Positions 53,770-63,177 are shown, counted from the first letter of the stretch. The stretch is 64,000 nucleotides of DNA from CAZZKJ01 sp964654695 (GCA_964654695.1 CAZZKJ010000006.1:32873-96872), one strand, 5' to 3'. Program-made: numbers and translations. Notes: generated by a model from the sequence alone, not told the origin.

Positions 53770-55035
53770 TTGATCCCCCGTTCCCGAGTAAAAAAAATAC
53801 ATCTGGATAACGGGGTTACCCTCCTGCAGCAGGGTAACCCTTTTTCGAAGTCCTTCTGCATCGGCGTCTGGTTCAATACCGGATCCAGGGACGAACCGGA
53901 GGGCGACGAGGGGATCTGCCATTTCCTTGAGCATATGCTGTTCAAGGGAACCTCAAGCCGCAGCGCTTTTCAACTGTCACAATCAATTGAAAAAATAGGA
54001 GGAAGCATAGATGCTTTCACTACGCGGGAACATTTTTGCGTTTACGCCGCGGTTCTTGAAAATCACTGGCGTCTGGCGGTAGGTTTGCTGGGAGATATTT
54101 TCATGAACTCCTTATATCCGTTGGACCAGGTTCGCCTGGAAAAACAGGTGGTTCTAGAAGAGATAAGGGATACGCTGGATTCACCCGATGACCTCATACA
54201 TGATCTTTTCAATTCCTTGATATTCAAACACCATCCTTTGGGCAGGCCTATCCTCGGCTATAAAACCAGCGTGGCCGGGTTTTCACGCAAAAAACTTGTG
54301 GAGTTTTCTCGGCGGGTAATGAAAGGCGGCTCGTGCGTAATATCCGTTTATGGTAATGCAGATAGCCGCGAACTTCGAAAGCTGTGCGAAAAGCTCTTTC
54401 AGTTCGAGCCCGGTAAAAGCCCTGCAAGAATTCAGAAGATGCCTGCGCCCTTCGGGGGGAGGAAGCATCTTCACAAGAAGCTGCACCAGCAGCATATATG
54501 CCTGGGAAGCCGCGGGGTCTCGACAAAAGACGACAGAAAATATGCGATGACGGTTTTATCAACGCTTCTTGGAGGAAGCATGAGCTCAAGGCTGTTCCAA
54601 CGCGTGCGAGAAGAACAAGGACTGGCGTACAATATTTATTCATTTGCAGAGCATGGAAGGGACGCAGGTGTTGCGGGAACATATTTATCGGTCAAACCGG
54701 AACGTGCTCCGCTTGCGCTTGATTCGGCCTTTAGTGAATTCGAAAAGGTTCGATTCGGCCAGGTTTCGGCAAACGAGTTGAAGGATACCAAGGAATATCT
54801 CAGGGGCAGAATTCTTCTCGGATTGGAAGCGTCTACTTCAAAAATGATGAGGTTGGCAAGGAATGAAATGTATTTTAATCGTCAGGTAAGTGAAAGCGAG
54901 TTTATAAGCAAGATCAAGAAAGTTTCGCTTGATGAAATCATTGCATGCGCCTGCGCCACGCTGAATCCGGATAACATGGCGTTTGTAACTCTCGGTCCGA
55001 AAAAAAGTTTGAAACTGCAAGACATGCGCGCTTAA
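53770..55035 (+). CDS. M16-family zinc peptidase
   Basis: This 421-residue protein is a pitrilysin/processing-peptidase-like metalloprotease, like the YmxG/MlpA proteins often found after pnp. The inverted zinc motif HFLEH (residues 56-60) is present, and the distal glutamate near residue 137 (VVLEEIRD) completes the site. The C-terminal half is the inactive domain. The TTG start at 53770 is deduced from alignment of IHLDNGVTLL with homologues, and GGTGG lies upstream. No signal peptide is visible. A perfect terminator-like hairpin overlaps codons 15-26, which is unusual inside a reading frame. Confidence 0.91.
   Translation: MIPRSRVKKIHLDNGVTLLQQGNPFSKSFCIGVWFNTGSRDEPEGDEGICHFLEHMLFKGTSSRSAFQLSQSIEKIGGSIDAFTTREHFCVYAAVLENHWRLAVGLLGDIFMNSLYPLDQVRLEKQVVLEEIRDTLDSPDDLIHDLFNSLIFKHHPLGRPILGYKTSVAGFSRKKLVEFSRRVMKGGSCVISVYGNADSRELRKLCEKLFQFEPGKSPARIQKMPAPFGGRKHLHKKLHQQHICLGSRGVSTKDDRKYAMTVLSTLLGGSMSSRLFQRVREEQGLAYNIYSFAEHGRDAGVAGTYLSVKPERAPLALDSAFSEFEKVRFGQVSANELKDTKEYLRGRILLGLEASTSKMMRLARNEMYFNRQVSESEFISKIKKVSLDEIIACACATLNPDNMAFVTLGPKKSLKLQDMRA
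53813..53845 (+). terminator. Perfect terminator-like hairpin inside the start of the M16 gene
   Basis: GGGTTACCCT at 53813-53822 is the exact inverted repeat of AGGGTAACCC at 53831-53840, with an eight-base loop and TTTTT at 53841-53845. It has every feature of an intrinsic terminator for pnp, yet it lies in codons 15-26 of the downstream gene. Ribosomes on the early codons would open it, so it may couple M16 gene expression to translation. Confidence 0.7.
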
Positions 55036-55078
55036 TAATACCCAAGCATTAGATGCGGCGCTAAGCAGCATGTCTTTG

Positions 55079-56185
55079 TCATATCGGTAATTCGGCAGCG
55101 GGGAGGCCGAAGGCTGCAGCGACCTCCGGATGCGTAATCGCACCTTCATAAGTGTTAAAACCCTTAGCAAGTGCGGGATTGGTTCTTGCCGCTTCCAAGG
55201 GCCCTTTGTCGGCTATTTCCAGCAGATGGGGCAGCGTGGCGGCGGTCAGGGCCGCGGTGCTGGTCCGGGGCACGGCGCCGGGCATGTTGGCAACGCAGTA
55301 ATGCACCACAGAGTCCACGGTGTAAATCGGATCCGCATGTGTGGTCGGTTTGCTGGTTTCGCTGATACCTCCCTGGTCAATCGCCACGTCGACTATGACC
55401 GAACCGGGTTTCATGTTCCGCAGGTATTCTTTTTTTATCAGCTTCGGCGCTTTGGCTCCCGCAATCAGAACGGCACCTACGACCAGATCGGCTTTCGCGA
55501 GTTCGGTTTCTATATTGGCTTCGTTGGCTACGAGGGTCGTCAACTGGCCGTGATGAATGTCATCGAGATATCGAAGCTTGTTCGGATTGATATCGATAAC
55601 AACCACGTTGGCTCCCAACCCCATGGCGATATGAGTCGCATTTCTGCCGGCCGTACCGGCCCCCAGAATAAGCACATTGGCCGGAGCGACTCCGCTGACT
55701 CCTGAAACCAACACGCCGCGCCCGCCGTGCCCGGCCTCCAGAGCCCATGCCCCAACCTGGACGCTCAGGCGTCCGGCGACTTCGCTCATCGGAATCAGCA
55801 GGGGCAGGGATTTGTCTTTGAGCTCTATAGTCTCATAAGCTATTGCTGAAACCCGGCTTTTCATCAGATTTTCGGTAAGATCTTTCGCGGCGGCCAGGTG
55901 CAGGTAGGTAAAAAGAACCAGATCCCTGCGCAGGCAGGCAAATTCGGACTGTAGAGGTTCCTTCACCTTTACAACCATCTCCGAATTTTTCCAAACCTGC
56001 TCGGCCGAAGAAATAATGGAAGCTCCGGCTTGTTTGTATTCAGCATCCGTTATGCCGCTGCCCTCGCCGGCCGTTTGCTCCACCAGTACGGAATGTCCGT
56101 GAATACATGCCGCCCTGACACCTTCGGACGTAATCGCGACTCTGGCTTCGTCCTGCTTGATTTCCTTGGGTATGCCGATAATCAT
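55079..56185 (-). CDS. ald: Alanine dehydrogenase
   Basis: Ald interconverts alanine with pyruvate and ammonia using NAD. From the ATG at 56185 the protein has 368 residues. It begins MIIGIPKEIKQDEARVA, the standard start, and the NAD-binding glycine motif GAGTAGRNATHIAMGLGA lies near residue 174. A longer frame starting 11 codons upstream is rejected, because GGAGG at 56191-56195 is five bases before the chosen ATG. It stands alone on the minus strand. It meets the M16 gene tail to tail, with 43 bases between and no clear terminator. Confidence 0.96.
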   Translation of the reverse strand: MIIGIPKEIKQDEARVAITSEGVRAACIHGHSVLVEQTAGEGSGITDAEYKQAGASIISSAEQVWKNSEMVVKVKEPLQSEFACLRRDLVLFTYLHLAAAKDLTENLMKSRVSAIAYETIELKDKSLPLLIPMSEVAGRLSVQVGAWALEAGHGGRGVLVSGVSGVAPANVLILGAGTAGRNATHIAMGLGANVVVIDINPNKLRYLDDIHHGQLTTLVANEANIETELAKADLVVGAVLIAGAKAPKLIKKEYLRNMKPGSVIVDVAIDQGGISETSKPTTHADPIYTVDSVVHYCVANMPGAVPRTSTAALTAATLPHLLEIADKGPLEAARTNPALAKGFNTYEGAITHPEVAAAFGLPAAELPI

Positions 56186-56242
56186 CAAAACCTCCAGTTC
56201 CCAACGATCTAAAACCATCCCTGCCTATTGATTACACGAGGG

Positions 56243-56271
56243 AAATTATCATATCGGCAGCGGCGGTTCAA
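56243..56271 (-). promoter_or_regulatory. Candidate promoter for ald
   Basis: Read on the minus strand, TTGAAC (56271-56266) is followed after 17 bases by TAATTT (56248-56243), with TGA just upstream of the -10 as an extended element. It lies back to back with the promoter of the deacetylase gene. Confidence 0.35.
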
Positions 56272-56284
56272 GCGGCAATTTATT

Positions 56285-56312
56285 TTGATAAAACCCGGGA
56301 AGATCGTATAAT
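56285..56312 (+). promoter_or_regulatory. Sigma-70-like promoter for the polysaccharide deacetylase gene
   Basis: TTGATA at 56285-56290 is followed after 16 bases by a perfect TATAAT at 56307-56312. Transcription would start near 56319, about 46 bases before the ATG. It is one of the best promoter matches in the window. Confidence 0.62.
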
Positions 56313-56364
56313 TGGCACATCCCTAAAGGATTTTTTCTTTCACTCCGGTTTTTCGGGAGCGATA

Positions 56365-57246
56365 ATGATTGTAATTTATATTCTATCAGCTGCGCTGCTT
56401 CTGGCTGTTTTGCTTCTGGGCCGGTTTTACCGCTCCTATCGGTTTCCCCCGGATAGCGTTCCTCAGACGCTTTGTTTTCATAAAATATCCAGGAAATTTT
56501 GTTTCGAAGGAACCTGGACTACTCCCAACAGGTTCCGATCCCAGATGAAGACTCTTTTGAACCGGGGATATAACTTTATCGATGAGAGCTCGTTCTTGAA
56601 TCTTCTTGACCGCCGGACGGGATTCAACCGGTGGAGCGTGCTGCTCACATTCGATGACGGTTACAAAGAAACCATGGAGCTTGCCCTGCCCATACTGGAG
56701 GAACTCGATATCCCCGCCCTTGTGTTTCTCGTCGCCGGCTATGTGGGCAGATACAATGATTGGGATCTGTCTTTGGGAAGAAGGAGTTTTTATCATTTAA
56801 CATGGCATGATGCCAAACGCATGTTGAAAAAACGGATCACGTTTGGCTCCCATGGTCTGACCCATTCGAATCTTACGATAATGCCGAAGGAAAAATGCGA
56901 GCAGGAATTTTCGGTGTCAAAAAGAATTATTGAACAAAATCTCGGTTGCGAAGTGCGGTGTTTCTCATATCCGTTCGGCATCTACAACAGTTCCGTCAAG
57001 GTCTTGGCGGCCCGCGCAGGATTCAAAGCCGCTTTCTCGTTATATCCCGCGCATGCCGACGGAGGTGCCGACAGATACGCGCTGCGAAGGAACGGCGTTT
57101 ATATTATAGATTCGGCTAAGAGTGTTCTTGCCAAACTTGAACCCGGGCACCTGCGGCGGTTCGAGGATCTCAAATGTCGTTCGATAAACCGCGTGTCGGT
57201 ACTAACTCCGGCCCTCAAGAATCTTCGCTCACACCTGGATAAATGA
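56365..57246 (+). CDS. Polysaccharide deacetylase (NodB/CE4 family), membrane-anchored
   Basis: This 293-residue protein has an N-terminal hydrophobic anchor (residues 2-19) and a NodB domain, so it should act in the envelope on a polysaccharide or peptidoglycan. The catalytic motif LTFDDGY and the metal-binding histidines in SHGLTH are present, as is the later RCFSYPFG motif. The real substrate is not visible. It has its own promoter. Its last 32 bases overlap the end of the convergent UbiA gene. Confidence 0.9.
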   Translation: MIVIYILSAALLLAVLLLGRFYRSYRFPPDSVPQTLCFHKISRKFCFEGTWTTPNRFRSQMKTLLNRGYNFIDESSFLNLLDRRTGFNRWSVLLTFDDGYKETMELALPILEELDIPALVFLVAGYVGRYNDWDLSLGRRSFYHLTWHDAKRMLKKRITFGSHGLTHSNLTIMPKEKCEQEFSVSKRIIEQNLGCEVRCFSYPFGIYNSSVKVLAARAGFKAAFSLYPAHADGGADRYALRRNGVYIIDSAKSVLAKLEPGHLRRFEDLKCRSINRVSVLTPALKNLRSHLDK

Positions 57247-58159
57247 TATTGAATCTCTGCGCGTAGTAATATCTGGACAGGATCGCCAATGGTATGACTG
57301 CGGCGAAATAAACCGGCCAGAAAGATGCTGCTGCCAGGATTACCGTGACCGTAGCGGCCTGGACGACCATGGTCCTCAGCTTTCTCTTATGTTTGGAAAC
57401 CGTGTAGATGCACATCACAAATGAAATCGCCGTAATTGCCACAGCATAATAATTTTTCAGGAAAAGCGATGCCGCCAAAGCAAAGGCGGCGAACGTTAAT
57501 GCAAGAATTTCCGATGCTTTTTCTCCTAAGAATACGCTCGTTGTGATCTTTCCTGTTTTCCGATCCCCTTCCAAGTCCAAGAGAGTAGTAAAAAGGAAAA
57601 TGCTGCCTACCATCAGGATATACGGCGTGGATGCGATTATACCCTGTAGTGCGTTTGGCGAGTAATTGATATATCCCAGGGTAAAAGCTATACCTCCGAA
57701 TCCTGCTGCATTCGAAGCCAGGTCCAAGATGGGTCTGGCGCAAAAACGCAGCGGGGGCAAAGAATATAAAAGAGAAAGCAGGAGAGCTGCCAAGAGAAAA
57801 ATATGCGTCTCCGGAGCTGAATTGTGAAAAAAATAAGACGCGAGAAGGAAGAACAGCAATGCAAATACAAGGACCGTTTTAACGCCGAACATTCCTTCGT
57901 TAAGAAAAAACACTTTTTTGTTGAGCCTGTCGGTTTCTTTATCGAAAATCTGGTTCAATAGATAAGAAAATATTAATATGGCCGTGATCCCCAGGAATGT
58001 TGCGGGCGGCGGGAAAAATCCGCGCTGGATGTCGCTGCCTCCGGCGGCTTTAAATCCGCTTTTGGCGCCCAGGAGATAAAAACTCCAAGCCGGCAGCAGT
58101 AGCAGCGGCCTTAGAACGAATAGAAAGTCACAGGCTCTTAGGAAACGGGCCGAAGCCAT
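57215..58159 (-). CDS. UbiA-family prenyltransferase
   Basis: This 314-residue membrane protein has about nine hydrophobic segments and both aspartate-rich motifs of the UbiA superfamily: NQIFDKETD near residue 67 and DLEGDRKTG near residue 192. Members attach prenyl chains to aromatic rings or to glycerol phosphate, in quinone, heme or lipid synthesis. The exact substrate is not readable. It lies downstream of the DUF4388 gene by 50 bases and ends convergent with the deacetylase gene. Confidence 0.88.
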   Translation of the reverse strand: MASARFLRACDFLFVLRPLLLLPAWSFYLLGAKSGFKAAGGSDIQRGFFPPPATFLGITAILIFSYLLNQIFDKETDRLNKKVFFLNEGMFGVKTVLVFALLFFLLASYFFHNSAPETHIFLLAALLLSLLYSLPPLRFCARPILDLASNAAGFGGIAFTLGYINYSPNALQGIIASTPYILMVGSIFLFTTLLDLEGDRKTGKITTSVFLGEKASEILALTFAAFALAASLFLKNYYAVAITAISFVMCIYTVSKHKRKLRTMVVQAATVTVILAAASFWPVYFAAVIPLAILSRYYYAQRFNIIYPGVSEDS

Positions 58160-58209
58160 AATTCGATTGAGATTAGGGAGGATATGACAGTTTATTTAAC
58201 GGCGAAAAA

Positions 58210-59307
58210 TCACAGAAGGGTATATTTATTTCCCCCGGGTGTCAAATGATATCTGAACGAAAATTGTTTTATACGCGTCATCACCTCGGGAGACACGAAG
58301 CCCATAGCCTCGAGACTTTCCAGCGATCGCGGATAAATTCCCTTGCTGGCCCTGTAACCTTCGAGGAGCCATTTTACTCTTTCCGCCATGCGCGCGCGGG
58401 AAGCGGCGACGTCTTTAAACTGATAAAGCGAACTTGGGACGGCCGCGCGAAGACGCGGGAAAGAGGAATTGTAGCCGGCGGCGGCGGATAACAGGAAAAC
58501 AAAAAGGATAAAACTAAACGGAGCGAGGTGCGCAATCCGGGATCTGATTGAAGAACTATCCCGGACAGACGTATATTTATCTGTGATCCCCTCGGGCTGA
58601 TCGAGGATGCAGTCGATCAGTTCTTTTTCTTTTAAATGCTTCAAGGCTTCATAGGTTTCGAATGACGGCATCTTGGAATGAGCAATCAAATAATTGAGCG
58701 TCCGCTCCTGGTCGAGCAGTTCGAGGATAGTTTTTTCATTTGCGGTTAAATCCTCAGGAACATCTGCTTCGACGAGGTGTGAAATAAACATTTTCTGATC
58801 GGGAAACTCTTTGAGCATTTGGGGAAATTCGTCGATTCTCCTCATGCTCTCCATAAGAAGCCCTTCGAGGTTGTATTCGCCCCAGGTTTTTAAACCTGCA
58901 ATGATGTCTTTGCCGGGCATGAACTTGTAGCTGCATTGCTGCCATGTAAGAACTTCGTAGACGGCCTCTTGAATATGGCAGCGAAAATGTTTCTTCATGG
59001 CCTCATCGGTGAGAAAGTTCTCTGACACGATGATTTCCGTCAGATCCATTTTAGACTGCGCGCTTATCTGCATTATTCGGATAAGGTCGTTTCTATGGAT
59101 TATGCCATAGCGGGTTACATAGTCCTTGAACGGATCCTTATTCTTCCGCCTCCTGTCCCTGGTGGAGATGGCCTTTCCGTCGCGGAAAAACAGCACCATG
59201 GATCTTTCCTCAGAGGTTATCAGCAGCATACCTGATTTTTGCTGAACGCCGATAAGCTGGAATATCTCGGATAAACCAAAGTCTGTTAGATTGCCTTCCA
59301 GGGCCAT
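58210..59307 (-). CDS. DUF4388 protein with membrane helix and pilin-like tail
   Basis: The 365-residue protein begins with a DUF4388 (PATAN-like) domain (residues 1-110, MALEGNLTDFGLSEIFQLIG), found in signalling proteins of delta-proteobacteria and related phyla. After a helical middle region comes one membrane helix (about residues 263-280). The C-terminal part (residues 310-365) resembles the soluble end of type II secretion pseudopilins, with LEGYRASKGIYPRSLESLE. The role is unknown. It lies eleven bases downstream of a TPR membrane gene and is probably expressed with it. Confidence 0.83.
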   Translation of the reverse strand: MALEGNLTDFGLSEIFQLIGVQQKSGMLLITSEERSMVLFFRDGKAISTRDRRRKNKDPFKDYVTRYGIIHRNDLIRIMQISAQSKMDLTEIIVSENFLTDEAMKKHFRCHIQEAVYEVLTWQQCSYKFMPGKDIIAGLKTWGEYNLEGLLMESMRRIDEFPQMLKEFPDQKMFISHLVEADVPEDLTANEKTILELLDQERTLNYLIAHSKMPSFETYEALKHLKEKELIDCILDQPEGITDKYTSVRDSSSIRSRIAHLAPFSFILFVFLLSAAAGYNSSFPRLRAAVPSSLYQFKDVAASRARMAERVKWLLEGYRASKGIYPRSLESLEAMGFVSPEVMTRIKQFSFRYHLTPGGNKYTLL

Positions 59308-59318
59308 TCTGAACTCCT

Positions 59319-61193
59319 TTAAGAAGCCGCCGTTTTGGATCCTCGGTTACGGTGAAAGTTTTTATTTGTATATTTTTTTGGAAGTGAAGCGGCGTAATTT
59401 TTATGCGAATATACCTGCCTTGAAAAAACAGCCGCAACATAAGTAATCAACAGCGTTCCCGCCGGTAAGAATAATTTCCAGTTCGAACCGGGAAAATCAA
59501 GAGTGTTCCAATCCTTGATCAGAAGCCCCTTGCCGAACAGCTGCACGACTGATATGGAACACATGAGGGCCAGAAATGTTCCGCTGAAGAGCCTTCCGTA
59601 ATAGATGTTTTTTATTCCGGGAAGCCATATGGTTAAAAGACGCGCGGTCTTTCTGCGCTGCATAACCTTTCTTTGCCGGCATTGGCGAAGAAGAGCGTCT
59701 ATTACTTTTTCTGAAGAAACGCTATCTATGGTGGAAGCGCACTTGCGGCAGAGAATTATTCCTCTATCGTCATTGCAGCAGGAACTGCATGTAAGTTCCC
59801 CGCAGTTGGAACATTGGAAAGTCAACCGTGAAGGATGGACGGCTTTAGATAGAATGTATGCAAGTATAAGAACGCATAGCAGTATCAACGCGCCGTGGCT
59901 GGGAGAGAAACGCATTATGGGTTTTAGTAAATCTTTTATGAAATCTTCGTTGTTTCCGGCGCTTTCGAGGAGGGCCAGGTTCCAAAGCGATGTATTATCG
60001 AACAACGCGGGATAGACCTGGACATGGCGAAGCGCTTCCTGGGCATACGATTCTTTGATTTTTTCTATGCCAAGTGCGGAAGCGTTTTCAAGAGCCTTTG
60101 ACGATTTAGCCATCAGAAGAGTTTTGATGTATGCCTGCGCGAGATTATATTGGCAAACAGCATTCAGAGAATCAATAGCCTCGGCCTTGCGATATCCTTC
60201 CAATGCTTTTTCGTATTCCCCCTGCAAGTAATACAGGTTGCCGAGGTTGATAAAAGCGGATGCATTTTCGGGATTTTCAGAAATAGACTTCAGCAGGTAA
60301 TCTGATGCGCTGAGAAAGTTCTCAGCACGCAGATGCAAAAGTCCGAGAGCGAGATTCTTGCGTGCTTGAAGTTCGCTGCTTGCCGCCGGAGTTTTTTCAA
60401 TTGAACGGATACTCGAATAAGAGCTGTAGGTATCATTTGCTTGCGCAATTTTGAAAGTTAAAGATGATGGGTTCACGGCGGTTGATATCCATTTTAGTTT
60501 TTGCGAGAACATGCCCAGAATACCGAACATGATAACCAATACGATCACATAGCTTCTTTCGCGGCGGTTGAGATATAACCACAACATGATTATCATTATT
60601 GCCATACCGGTTATCAAACCCGGGAATAATACAAACGGCACCAATAGCAGCAGGTATGCCGTAAAGCCCGGAAAGTTCGCTTGAAATCTGCCGGCAAAGA
60701 ATTCTTTTAATCTGTGTGCTGAAAAAGGCAGATACTTGATTGTCAGGGCGGCAGTCAGAATGGAGGAAACCAGAACCAGCACGAGAATCGCCAATAAAAG
60801 AATGTTGAACAAAAGAAGACTCTGGTAATGAAAGCTGTTTCTGATTGCGTTGAAGGCGTAGAGCAGGTAGAGCAGCGCTTCGCCGTTGAAATCGAAAGCG
60901 GTCAAACGGGCCATTGTAAAATAAGCATCGGGATATTCGGGATAGAGTTCGACTGCCCTTGACAAAATGCTGATGGCTTTATCTTTATCGCCGTTTTGGA
61001 TGCTTTTCAGCGCATCCCGGTACAATAGCTGGGCAAGGATGGGAAAGTCGGTATCACCGCGCTCGATGCTTCCGGCCTGGTAACTCAAAGACCGAACGCC
61101 TAGATGTCCTCCGCCTTGAGGCGCGGCCGTTACGCCGGCGGCAGCCAGGCAGGTAATGCAGAATGCAAAACAACTTGCGGCATATATTTTCAA
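59319..61193 (-). CDS. TPR membrane protein with zinc-ribbon
   Basis: This 624-residue protein has a signal peptide or anchor (residues 1-24), a TPR-like repeat near residues 53-90, then four membrane segments (about 130-245), several TPR repeats (about 290-385), a membrane segment near residue 445, a cysteine cluster with four CxxC-type pairs (CSNCGELTCSSCC, CRKC) near residues 465-495, and two C-terminal membrane helices. The order is that of delta-proteobacterial membrane TPR proteins of unknown function. TTG is the start, fixed by AGGAG with a six-base spacer. It lies upstream of the DUF4388 gene with an eleven-base gap. Confidence 0.82.
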   Translation of the reverse strand: MKIYAASCFAFCITCLAAAGVTAAPQGGGHLGVRSLSYQAGSIERGDTDFPILAQLLYRDALKSIQNGDKDKAISILSRAVELYPEYPDAYFTMARLTAFDFNGEALLYLLYAFNAIRNSFHYQSLLLFNILLLAILVLVLVSSILTAALTIKYLPFSAHRLKEFFAGRFQANFPGFTAYLLLLVPFVLFPGLITGMAIMIIMLWLYLNRRERSYVIVLVIMFGILGMFSQKLKWISTAVNPSSLTFKIAQANDTYSSYSSIRSIEKTPAASSELQARKNLALGLLHLRAENFLSASDYLLKSISENPENASAFINLGNLYYLQGEYEKALEGYRKAEAIDSLNAVCQYNLAQAYIKTLLMAKSSKALENASALGIEKIKESYAQEALRHVQVYPALFDNTSLWNLALLESAGNNEDFIKDLLKPIMRFSPSHGALILLCVLILAYILSKAVHPSRLTFQCSNCGELTCSSCCNDDRGIILCRKCASTIDSVSSEKVIDALLRQCRQRKVMQRRKTARLLTIWLPGIKNIYYGRLFSGTFLALMCSISVVQLFGKGLLIKDWNTLDFPGSNWKLFLPAGTLLITYVAAVFSRQVYSHKNYAASLPKKYTNKNFHRNRGSKTAAS

Positions 61194-61326
61194 GAAATAC
61201 TCCTGAAGCCCGAACCGGGGGCAACGACTTGAATTGATGAGATTTATTTCTCTAACTTATTTTATGTTAATGATTTGGCAAGAATCATGCCTAAGGCGTC
61301 CGGCGGTGCCGATTTAGGGGCTCTTT

Positions 61327-61355
61327 TTGATGGCCCGGATAACGGCTTGTAATAT
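61327..61355 (+). promoter_or_regulatory. Candidate promoter for the trkH-trkA operon
   Basis: TTGATG at 61327-61332 is followed after 17 bases by TAATAT at 61350-61355. Transcription would start near 61362, a short leader before the trkH start. The match is fair. Confidence 0.4.
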
Positions 61356-61389
61356 ATAGTTGGTTTTTCTTCAAACCGGGATGGGAACA

Positions 61390-63144
61390 ATGCCTGAGAA
61401 AAGCAGTACTAAAGGCAAGATTTTTATAGATTTTAGAAGATATCTGATACTGGCGGCAAGTATCATGGCCGTAACCAGTTTTGCGCTGCAGTATGGCTTT
61501 TATCTATCCGCTTCCCAGGAACACTATGTGCATCTATTTGATATAGCGGTGGTTGCCATTTTCCTTTTGGAAACGATTCTATCTGTCCTCTTCGCTTCAA
61601 GGCTGAGAAGGGCATTACTTAGAGCCATGCCGCTGATAATCATCGCCGGGATCTTTGGTATCCAAATGCTGTTGGTAAGGTTTGTGCTGGCGGGGCGTCC
61701 GGAAATAGCTTCGGAACTTATGTCGTTGTTGAAAATTTCGTCCCTTACCAAGATATATATTCTTATTCTTCAGGGTTACATAATCTTCAGCCTGGTTTTT
61801 TATACACAGAAAGTAACCCGGCGCCTGGCCCGCACGCGTTTCCGGCCTGCGCAGCTGCTGGTAGCGGCGTTTGTGTTAATGATTTTCTCCGGTACAACAC
61901 TGCTTCTCCTCCCCAAAGCCACACCGGAGGCGGCACCGCTGTCGGTGATTGATGCGCTTTTTACGTCCACTTCGGCTGTTTGTGTTACGGGACTCATCGT
62001 CGTCGATACCGCGACGGCCTTTACCAGGACCGGCCAGTTCTTGATAATGCTGCTGATTCAGATCGGGGGCCTCGGTATCATGACTTTTGCCGCTTTTTTT
62101 GCCCTGCTGCTGGGGCGGGGCTTCAGCATAAAGGAAAGATTAATGTTCGGTGAAGTAATGCACGTGGAAATGATGCGGTTCATTTCGCGCCTCGTGATAT
62201 CGATTCTCCTCGTGACTTTTTGCATCGAGTCCATCGGAAGCATATTATTTTTCTTCCTCTTTCCCGCAGGAGACGCCGGTTTTTTTGCAAGACTCTTCAC
62301 GGCGGTTTTTCATTCGATCTCAGGTTTTTGCAACGCCGGTTTCAGCACACTCAGTAACGGCTTTATGGGATTCTCTTCATATTATTGGCTTAATCTGTCC
62401 ATGATGGCGATTATCATCCTTGGAGGTCTTGGGTTTACCGTGCATCATGATATTTTCCAGGCGGCATGGGCGAAAATTCGCCGCCGCCGGAAGCCAATCA
62501 AACTCAGACTGCAAACGAGGATCGTGTTGATTACTACCTTCTCCCTCGTCATTCTCGGAGCTGTGCTGATATTCCTGCTCGAAAGAGGAAGCGCTTCTTT
62601 CCTGCAGTCGCTGTTTCAAAGCGTAACCGCCAGGACCGCAGGTTTCAATACGATCTCACAGAACACCTTGGGCGATGAATCCCTTCTTCTTACCATGTTT
62701 CTCATGTTTATCGGCGCCGCCCCCGGGTCGACAGCCGGAGGCATAAAAATTACAACCATGATCGTGTTTGCGGCAACGGTGGGCGCAATGCTCAGAGGAC
62801 GTTCCCGAACGGAGCTTTCTCGCAAGACTATCCCCGAAGGTACGGTTCGGGAGGCCCTGGTTATATTTGGACTTTCCCTTTTTGCCGTGATAATTTCCTT
62901 TATGTTATTATTAATCGTGGAGGATCTGCCGTTCTCGGAGCTCTTGTTTGAAACAGTATCCGCGTTCGGGACTGTCGGGCTGTCTCTCGGCGCCACGCCT
63001 GATCTCAGCGCGGCGGGTAAAGTGATAATCATCATGGTCATGCTTTTCGGCAGGCTGGGCCCGATGACTATTGCTCTGGCCGTTTCGGGCCGGCTTTATG
63101 AAAAAGGGTATGCGTACCCGGAAGAAAAAATAATGGTGGGTTAA
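61390..63144 (+). CDS. TrkH/KtrB-family potassium uptake protein
   Basis: TrkH is the membrane channel for potassium, controlled by a TrkA-type subunit that binds nucleotides. The ATG at 61390 gives 584 residues. The four selectivity loops are readable: TSTSAVCVTGL, HSISGFCNAGFS, TARTAGFNT and SAFGTVGLS. An N-terminal extension of roughly 140 residues with three or four hydrophobic segments precedes the conserved core. In-frame alternatives at 61360 (TTG) and 61381 (ATG) cannot be excluded. The trkA gene follows after 33 bases, so the two are almost surely an operon. Confidence 0.93.
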   Translation: MPEKSSTKGKIFIDFRRYLILAASIMAVTSFALQYGFYLSASQEHYVHLFDIAVVAIFLLETILSVLFASRLRRALLRAMPLIIIAGIFGIQMLLVRFVLAGRPEIASELMSLLKISSLTKIYILILQGYIIFSLVFYTQKVTRRLARTRFRPAQLLVAAFVLMIFSGTTLLLLPKATPEAAPLSVIDALFTSTSAVCVTGLIVVDTATAFTRTGQFLIMLLIQIGGLGIMTFAAFFALLLGRGFSIKERLMFGEVMHVEMMRFISRLVISILLVTFCIESIGSILFFFLFPAGDAGFFARLFTAVFHSISGFCNAGFSTLSNGFMGFSSYYWLNLSMMAIIILGGLGFTVHHDIFQAAWAKIRRRRKPIKLRLQTRIVLITTFSLVILGAVLIFLLERGSASFLQSLFQSVTARTAGFNTISQNTLGDESLLLTMFLMFIGAAPGSTAGGIKITTMIVFAATVGAMLRGRSRTELSRKTIPEGTVREALVIFGLSLFAVIISFMLLLIVEDLPFSELLFETVSAFGTVGLSLGATPDLSAAGKVIIIMVMLFGRLGPMTIALAVSGRLYEKGYAYPEEKIMVG

Positions 63145-63177
63145 TCGGAATTTCCGTGCTGTTCGGAAGGAGCAAGA

